NCBI RefSeq assembly: GCF_030296755.1
Contig: NZ_AP027741.1
Coordinates: 1,674,001-1,738,000 of the forward strand
Source of the DNA: Methylophaga marina
GTDB taxonomy: Bacteria; Pseudomonadota; Gammaproteobacteria; Nitrosococcales; Methylophagaceae
Direction of reading: 5' to 3'
Length of the DNA: 64,000 nt
Below, piece by piece: positions 59,823 through 64,000 of this stretch. The number at the start of each line of letters is the position of its first letter. The stretch's first letter is position 1. Made by a program: the position numbers and the translations under genes. Below the pieces are notes generated by a model. It was given only the letters and a program-made list of their open reading frames with translations, ran no database searches and was not told the DNA's origin.

Positions 59823-60771
59823 GGTTGAGTGCTTGTATGTGTGTATTCAATAATCTTGCAGGATTTGTTTGGCTTCGCATGGCTGGTTCTGCATAGGTTG
59901 TGGTCAGTCGCGGATTGACTTCTACTACATAAATGACGTTGTCAGTTTTGATAAGATCAACACCAACGAAGCCCCATAGCCCTGGGATTGCCATACGAAT
60001 CTGTTCAGCGATTTCTTGTGCTTTCTCAATGGACAGCATATCAAATCGTTGGGCTTCAAATGCGTCTAAGTGCAGCTGTTGCTGATGTTTTTTTACATGC
60101 TGAATATTGACGGATAGTAAGTGAGACTTTTCACCTGTCATAAACAGACTCAAGCTTAGGCTGTCACCGTAAATATATGGCTGAACGATAAACCGGTCTT
60201 TGTTTAAGGTTAAAAGCTGATGTCTGGCATCAATACTGTTGTATACATACGTGTCCTCACAGCCGGCACCATCCATGGGTTTTAAGACCCACTGATGGTG
60301 ATCATGGTGATCTTTGTAAAGCCACTCATCGGCTGTGAAGGTGACTGGTGTCTTTATCTGATGAGCTTTAAATTGCTGATATGTTCGGTATTTATCAGTA
60401 CATAAAAGAATAGCTTCAGTACGGCAATTAAGGATGGTTTTGGATTGTTGTTCGAGACTTTGTATTAAATCAAACAATATTAAATCCGTTTCGGGTGCGA
60501 TAATGAGAAACACGTCATAGCGTTGCTGGCATTGTAACCAAGTCTGATTGAATTGCTTTTGAGTTTGGATGGGGTAGGTGGTTATACGCTCTGTTGAGAA
60601 AGGTAAAGCTGGAAGCCGCTCATCTCGCATAATGGCGATGTGATGATCATATGCCTGTAAATCCTGACAAATGCTTGCCAGCATTAATTCACCTTCGTGC
60701 ATCAAACCAGCGGAAAAAACCGTTTCTGATAACGCACCACTGGTAAGATGTTCGTATATAAAAATTGTCAT
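59806..60771 (-). CDS. ATP-grasp ligase, MfnD-like (tyramine/tyrosine-glutamate ligase)
   Basis: The 321-residue ATP-grasp protein has VLKPMDGAGCEDTYVY as nucleotide-binding loop and VVEVNPRLTTTYAE as metal-binding motif. The archaeal relative MfnD joins glutamate to tyramine during methanofuran synthesis. It is the first gene of a five-gene minus-strand operon and is divergent from the HisA-like gene with only 22 bases between start codons. No clear ribosome site is visible. Confidence 0.8.
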   Translation of the reverse strand: MTIFIYEHLTSGALSETVFSAGLMHEGELMLASICQDLQAYDHHIAIMRDERLPALPFSTERITTYPIQTQKQFNQTWLQCQQRYDVFLIIAPETDLILFDLIQSLEQQSKTILNCRTEAILLCTDKYRTYQQFKAHQIKTPVTFTADEWLYKDHHDHHQWVLKPMDGAGCEDTYVYNSIDARHQLLTLNKDRFIVQPYIYGDSLSLSLFMTGEKSHLLSVNIQHVKKHQQQLHLDAFEAQRFDMLSIEKAQEIAEQIRMAIPGLWGFVGVDLIKTDNVIYVVEVNPRLTTTYAEPAMRSQTNPARLLNTHIQALNHDNTN

Positions 60772-60793
60772 TTAAGCGGACATATTAAGAACT

Positions 60794-61507
60794 ATGAATA
60801 TTATACCTGTCATTGATATTCGTGATGGTATTGTTGTGCATGCACGGGGTGGCGAAAGAGCAAACTACCAGCCATTAAAGTCACTATTAACTCAGTCTGT
60901 GAAGCTAGAACAAGTCATTGATGATTTACTCGCGTGGTACCCATTCAAACAGCTCTACATTGCCGATCTCGATGCCATTGAGCAAAAACAACATACGCCT
61001 CAACAATATCAACATTTAATCGACACATTTCCACAACTGAGCCTCTGGCTTGATGCTGGTATTACTGAGATGAGTGCGTATTCATATTATCCGATGTCGC
61101 CACAATTACGTCTTGTCCTTGGAAGTGAAACGCTGACAGATCTGCAATTGTTAAAAGCGCCGCATGTCAGACAACAGTCAATTTTGTCTCTGGACAAGAA
61201 GTCTGGATCCATTTTGGGCAGTGAAGAAATAGTAAAAGAGCCAGCTTATTGGACACAAACATGTATAGCCATGAGCTTAGATAATGTAGGTACAGATAAG
61301 GGACCAGACTTTGACTGGCTCAAATCATTAATGAAAGAGCAAGAATGCGTGAAATGGTATGCTGCGGGTGGAGTACGTGATGAAGCTGATTTAAGTCAGT
61401 TAGCACAAATAGGTGCCACAGGGGTATTAGTAGCCAGTGCATTGCACACTGGTAAATTAGGTCGCTCGAATATAGAACGATTAAGCAGGGACATCACTCT
61501 TCCGTAG
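60794..61507 (+). CDS. HisA/HisF-related TIM-barrel protein of H4MPT clusters
   Basis: The 237-residue beta/alpha barrel starts IIPVIDIRDGIVVHA. Both HisA catalytic Asp positions (VIDIRDG near residue 8 and LSLDKKSG in the middle) and C-terminal phosphate loops (AAGGVRD, GVLVASALH) are kept. It is too divergent and out of context for histidine synthesis. Homologues (hisAF-related) occur in methanogens and H4MPT-using methylotrophs, where the exact reaction is not established to my knowledge. It is convergent with fae. Confidence 0.8.
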   Translation: MNIIPVIDIRDGIVVHARGGERANYQPLKSLLTQSVKLEQVIDDLLAWYPFKQLYIADLDAIEQKQHTPQQYQHLIDTFPQLSLWLDAGITEMSAYSYYPMSPQLRLVLGSETLTDLQLLKAPHVRQQSILSLDKKSGSILGSEEIVKEPAYWTQTCIAMSLDNVGTDKGPDFDWLKSLMKEQECVKWYAAGGVRDEADLSQLAQIGATGVLVASALHTGKLGRSNIERLSRDITLP

Positions 61508-61518
61508 AAGAGTGATGT
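61491..61518. other. Strong hairpin between the convergent HisA-like and fae genes
   Basis: Twelve perfect base pairs: ACATCACTCTTC (61491-61502) and GAAGAGTGATGT (61507-61518) around CGTA. It spans the HisA-like stop codon. No T run follows on either strand, so it is not a standard intrinsic terminator; it may protect 3' ends or stop both transcripts with help. Confidence 0.55.
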
Positions 61519-61533
61519 ATGTAAGCTTAAATC

Positions 61534-62094
61534 TTACTTAGCACCAAATGGGTGTTCGCTAGATTTGTATTGTGCAACAACGTCAGCCGCTTTTGGCTCA
61601 CGAGCAACAGCACGTTTGATAGCTTCTTTAGTAGCGCGATAGTTCCAATCTTGGATTTTTTCATCGCTATCAGCAGTTGGAGAAATGAATACGCCAACGC
61701 AGATAAAGCAATCATCAGCTTCACCAGCTGGGATAGTGCCATCTTCAACACATTCAGCAACAGCAAGTGAAACACCACGCTGTGCTGGGCCGAACATTTG
61801 AACGGCTTGTTTCATGTTTTTGATGGTGACTTTGTTGAACATTACAGTTGCAGGCTTAACCATTAAGTTAGGCGCAACAACAGCCAACAAGCCATTAACC
61901 CCTTGTTTCTGGTCGGTGAGAGTACGGCAGAAGGCATCTTCTGCTGCAGAACCACGTGGACCCATGATTAAGTCAATGTGTGCAACGTTGTCTAAGTCAC
62001 CATCTTCGATGACCAATGATTCACCTACAAGTACGCGATCGATAACTGGCATGTTATATTTTCCTGTTCCAAAAAAATTGTCAAAAAGGCTCAT
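61534..62094 (-). CDS. fae: Formaldehyde-activating enzyme
   Basis: Condenses formaldehyde with H4MPT to methylene-H4MPT, the entry step of the C1 oxidation pathway. The 186-residue protein has the core [20 protein letters not shown] with the catalytic His, [17 protein letters not shown] and [10 protein letters not shown], and ends HPFGAK. It is about 15 residues longer at the N-terminus than Methylobacterium Fae ([13 protein letters not shown] before MPVIDRV). A very strong AAGGAGGG site supports the long start. The preceding gene is 61 bases upstream. Confidence 0.96.
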   Translation of the reverse strand: MSLFDNFFGTGKYNMPVIDRVLVGESLVIEDGDLDNVAHIDLIMGPRGSAAEDAFCRTLTDQKQGVNGLLAVVAPNLMVKPATVMFNKVTIKNMKQAVQMFGPAQRGVSLAVAECVEDGTIPAGEADDCFICVGVFISPTADSDEKIQDWNYRATKEAIKRAVAREPKAADVVAQYKSSEHPFGAK

Positions 62095-62100
62095 TTTTTT

Positions 62101-62108
62101 CCCTCCTT
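62101..62108 (-). promoter_or_regulatory. Near-perfect ribosome-binding site of fae
   Basis: AAGGAGGG on the minus strand lies six bases before ATG 62094. It decides the longer start over the internal ATG 62052 and suggests very high expression, as expected for Fae. Confidence 0.8.
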
Positions 62109-62155
62109 ATTGTGAAAGGAAGGGTTTATACGTAATAAAGGAACGTATCACCTGC

Positions 62156-63046
62156 TCAGTGCCGTCCGCTAAATGCTTCGTGGTACTGAAATTCATTAAA
62201 AGAAAGCAATTGCTTAAATTTATAAAGCAACAAGGTGGCTGCAATAAGATCAGCCGATGTCCCTGGATTAATTGCTTTCTCTTTTAATTCTTTATCCCAG
62301 TGAGTGAGTGCATCAAAATGGGTCTCTACAGTACCCGTTTCTTCTATTTGGATCACAAACTGTTTTGCTCTCTCACTGACTTTGGTTGCCAGCGCAGTGG
62401 ATTGCTTACGGGATATCAAGCTATCCAACGCCTTCGATAACAACTTAAGATACGCGAAAGCCGTTGCCCATTCAACACTTTCCCCAGAATTTATCGCTTT
62501 TGTCAATGATGGTAAACTCAGATCCCATAGCGTGTTGAAATTATTGATATATTGCTGTGCAATATGATCACGATTTTTTGCTAAATCCATCGCTTCAAGC
62601 AAGGTAATGGTTGGTACTGCGCTGATATCCTGTTGGTCTTGTTTACCTAGTCCACCCGCTTCAGCTAAACGAATGGCTTGGTAGCAATCGATGGCATCAT
62701 CTACAGTCAGATTATTGAGTACGACTTGAAGACGTTCTGGAAGTTCGTCAAAGGTTTCACACGACTGAACAGCCTGACACAGTGGTGCAAACAGTAAAAC
62801 AATACCTAAGTTGGTATTGCAGTTGACAACACGTCGGGTTGCCTGAATCGATTGCAAAATACGTTCACCTACGGTCAAATCAGGTTTTGCCATAACCGGG
62901 GCGATAGCGTGAGCACTTTTAATAAAATCTTCCACCACCATATTATGCCCATCACTGATGACATTAACATTACCGGGTTTGGGGGCAGAGACCTCTTGCT
63001 CACAGGCCCAGAATACAGCGTCTTTTAAATCTGACTCAGAGAGCAT
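62156..63046 (-). CDS. Triphosphoribosyl-dephospho-CoA synthase (CitG/MdcB)-like protein of C1 cluster
   Basis: About 296 residues with the CitG-family signature EVSAPKPGNVNV near the N-terminus, NTNLGIVLLFAPL and EAGGLGKQDQQDIS. There is no citrate or malonate lyase in view. Instead, homologues lie between the RimK-like gene and fae in methylotroph H4MPT clusters (orf7 of Methylobacterium, from memory). A role in H4MPT cofactor synthesis is inferred. The start was set at ATG 63046, overlapping the upstream stop; a TTG at 63067 is an alternative. Confidence 0.78.
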   Translation of the reverse strand: MLSESDLKDAVFWACEQEVSAPKPGNVNVISDGHNMVVEDFIKSAHAIAPVMAKPDLTVGERILQSIQATRRVVNCNTNLGIVLLFAPLCQAVQSCETFDELPERLQVVLNNLTVDDAIDCYQAIRLAEAGGLGKQDQQDISAVPTITLLEAMDLAKNRDHIAQQYINNFNTLWDLSLPSLTKAINSGESVEWATAFAYLKLLSKALDSLISRKQSTALATKVSERAKQFVIQIEETGTVETHFDALTHWDKELKEKAINPGTSADLIAATLLLYKFKQLLSFNEFQYHEAFSGRH

Positions 63047-63950
63047 GGGTCGCTTGTTTTTGTTCAATACGTTTGACTAATGCTTTAGCCAGGTGCATAG
63101 CCACATCCGTTCCGGTAGCTTGATAGAGTCCTTTCCAAGCTGGAACACTGTTCACTTCTAACACGGTAAAGTGTCCATTTTTATCCCTGATCAGATCGAC
63201 ACCGGCATAGTCTGCATTCACTGCTGCCGTCGCTTTGACAGCTAATTGCCTCATCTCTTCGGTGACCGTGGTAGCAAAACAGCTGGCTCCTTGAGCAAAA
63301 TTGGTTATCCATTTATTGGCGCGTCGGCTCATGGCGGCGCAGACTTCATTATCAATGACCAATAGACGCCAATCCTGCCAGATACCTTCAAGTTCTGGTG
63401 CAATATATTCCTGCAGATAATAAGCACCACCAACAGGAGGAAGTTGTTCGAATTGCGATAATTCTTCGATTAAGGTGATACCTTTACCTTGGCAGCCGAA
63501 TAACGGTTTCATCACGATTTTATTACCCATATTCAATTCTCGGGTAATGATCTGTTTGGCCATATTGCTGTCTTCGCATGCCCAGGTTCTTGGCGTGCTC
63601 AATCCAGCCTGATTCAGGCGTAATGATGTTCTGGCTTTATCTACCGTGTATTCGATAGCCGTTGCTGGGTTAAAAACAGGAATTCCCAATTCAGCTAAGG
63701 TATGCAGGACATCCATGCGAAGGGTGATTTGTTCGAGAAATCCTGGCGCAATACCTCGAACCATAGCGGCGGCGGGTAATTCATTCTCAAAGCCGGGAAT
63801 AAACAAACCGGTCGGGGAGTCTAGATCGATTCGACATGCCGCTAAGTCTGTTAACACTGCTTCGATACCAAACTGGCTCAGTGAATGTGTTAATTGTTCA
63901 CTGTGCCAGCCGTGGGTATCGTTAAAAATAACAAGGCGGTTTGACGCCAT
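63036..63950 (-). CDS. RimK-like ATP-grasp ligase of C1 cluster
   Basis: The 304-residue ATP-grasp protein has IVMKPLFGCQGKGITLIEE as nucleotide loop and FTVLEVNSVPAWKGL as metal-binding end. The family contains MptN, which adds glutamate to H4MPT, and RimK. It corresponds in place to orf5 of the Methylobacterium mch-orf5-orf7-fae cluster (from memory). Glutamylation of a pterin or furan cofactor is the likely job. It starts six bases after the partial gene at the right edge. Confidence 0.82.
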   Translation of the reverse strand: MASNRLVIFNDTHGWHSEQLTHSLSQFGIEAVLTDLAACRIDLDSPTGLFIPGFENELPAAAMVRGIAPGFLEQITLRMDVLHTLAELGIPVFNPATAIEYTVDKARTSLRLNQAGLSTPRTWACEDSNMAKQIITRELNMGNKIVMKPLFGCQGKGITLIEELSQFEQLPPVGGAYYLQEYIAPELEGIWQDWRLLVIDNEVCAAMSRRANKWITNFAQGASCFATTVTEEMRQLAVKATAAVNADYAGVDLIRDKNGHFTVLEVNSVPAWKGLYQATGTDVAMHLAKALVKRIEQKQATHAL

Positions 63951-63956
63951 AGTGAT

Positions 63957-64000
63957 TTAAAGTCCGAAAGAAAGATTGAGTAATTCCTGATTCAGCTCAC
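63957..64000 (-). CDS. C-terminal end of a gene cut by the right edge, possibly mch
   Basis: The minus-strand frame reads ELNQELLNLSFGL and stops at 63957, six bases before the RimK-like start. Too little is visible to identify it. In other methylotrophs methenyl-H4MPT cyclohydrolase (mch) precedes the RimK-like and CitG-like genes, which is the only reason to suggest it. Confidence 0.4.
   Translation of the reverse strand, partial: ELNQELLNLSFGL

Noticed and set aside
1..64000. tRNA genes, CRISPR arrays, insertion sequences, prophage or toxin-antitoxin pairs
   Set aside because: No repeats with regular spacing, no transposase or integrase frames, and no tRNA-like cloverleaf was noticed by eye; the window looks like stable core chromosome.

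Overview
The window reads as a gene-dense stretch of chromosome from a methylotrophic gammaproteobacterium. The best genus guess is Methylophaga or a close relative. Two things point there. The right end holds a tetrahydromethanopterin (H4MPT)/methylofuran C1 cluster: formaldehyde-activating enzyme plus the archaeal-type cofactor genes that travel with it. The rest keeps gene orders typical of gammaproteobacteria such as Pseudomonas: dsbD-aroQ-accB-accC-prmA-dusB-fis-purH, argC-DUF6776-bactofilin-erpA, miaB-phoH-ybeY-corC-lnt, and mrcA divergent from pilMNOPQ-aroK-aroB-damX. No tRNA, rRNA, IS element, prophage or CRISPR array was seen, and no gene-free stretch exceeds 300 bases.

Layout. 1-13.2 kb (minus strand) holds core metabolism: dsbD, aroQ, accBC, prmA, dusB, fis, purH, a class I adenylate cyclase homologue, argC, a DUF6776 protein, a bactofilin, and erpA cut by the left edge behind a predicted IscR site. 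13.3-25.6 kb (plus) is a phosphate region: a PiT-type transporter, phoBR, pstSCAB, phoU and ppx, with Pho boxes and intrinsic terminators. 25.6-29.7 kb holds an OprC-like copper TonB receptor, divergent from a TauE/SafE-type membrane protein and an AAA+ regulator. 29.8-35.8 kb holds thyA, a hemerythrin-like protein with a cytochrome b561, a PepSY membrane protein with a TonB siderophore-type receptor, and radC. 35.9-47.3 kb holds miaB-phoH-ybeY-corC-lnt, trkH, a methyltransferase, rpmE, an M48 lipoprotein protease and mrcA. 47.5-55.7 kb holds the type IV pilus pilMNOPQ operon and aroK/aroB/damX. 55.6-64 kb is the C1-cofactor cluster: an MfnA-like decarboxylase, an MfnE-like kinase, pabB, an MfnF-like protein, an MfnD-like ligase, a HisA-like protein, fae, a CitG-like protein, a RimK-like ligase and the last codons of a further gene.

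Sequence quality. Nine genes are broken by frameshifts that all sit in mononucleotide runs and are all repaired by adding one or two bases of the same run (DUF6776, cyaA, dusB, prmA, pit, phoB, copper receptor, corC, M48 protease). This looks like homopolymer under-calling in a draft assembly rather than gene decay, so each is annotated as one gene. The aroK-aroB fusion may have the same cause.

Most interesting points: a full-length class I adenylate cyclase homologue whose nucleotidyltransferase signature is replaced (GS to HP, DLD to EFE); an AAA+ sigma-54-type protein without the GAFTGA loop; a hemerythrin-like protein missing three iron ligands and translationally coupled to a cytochrome b561; a cofactor operon that couples pABA synthesis to methylofuran-type genes and includes a tyrosine/aspartate decarboxylase homologue; and clear IscR and four-repeat Pho operators.
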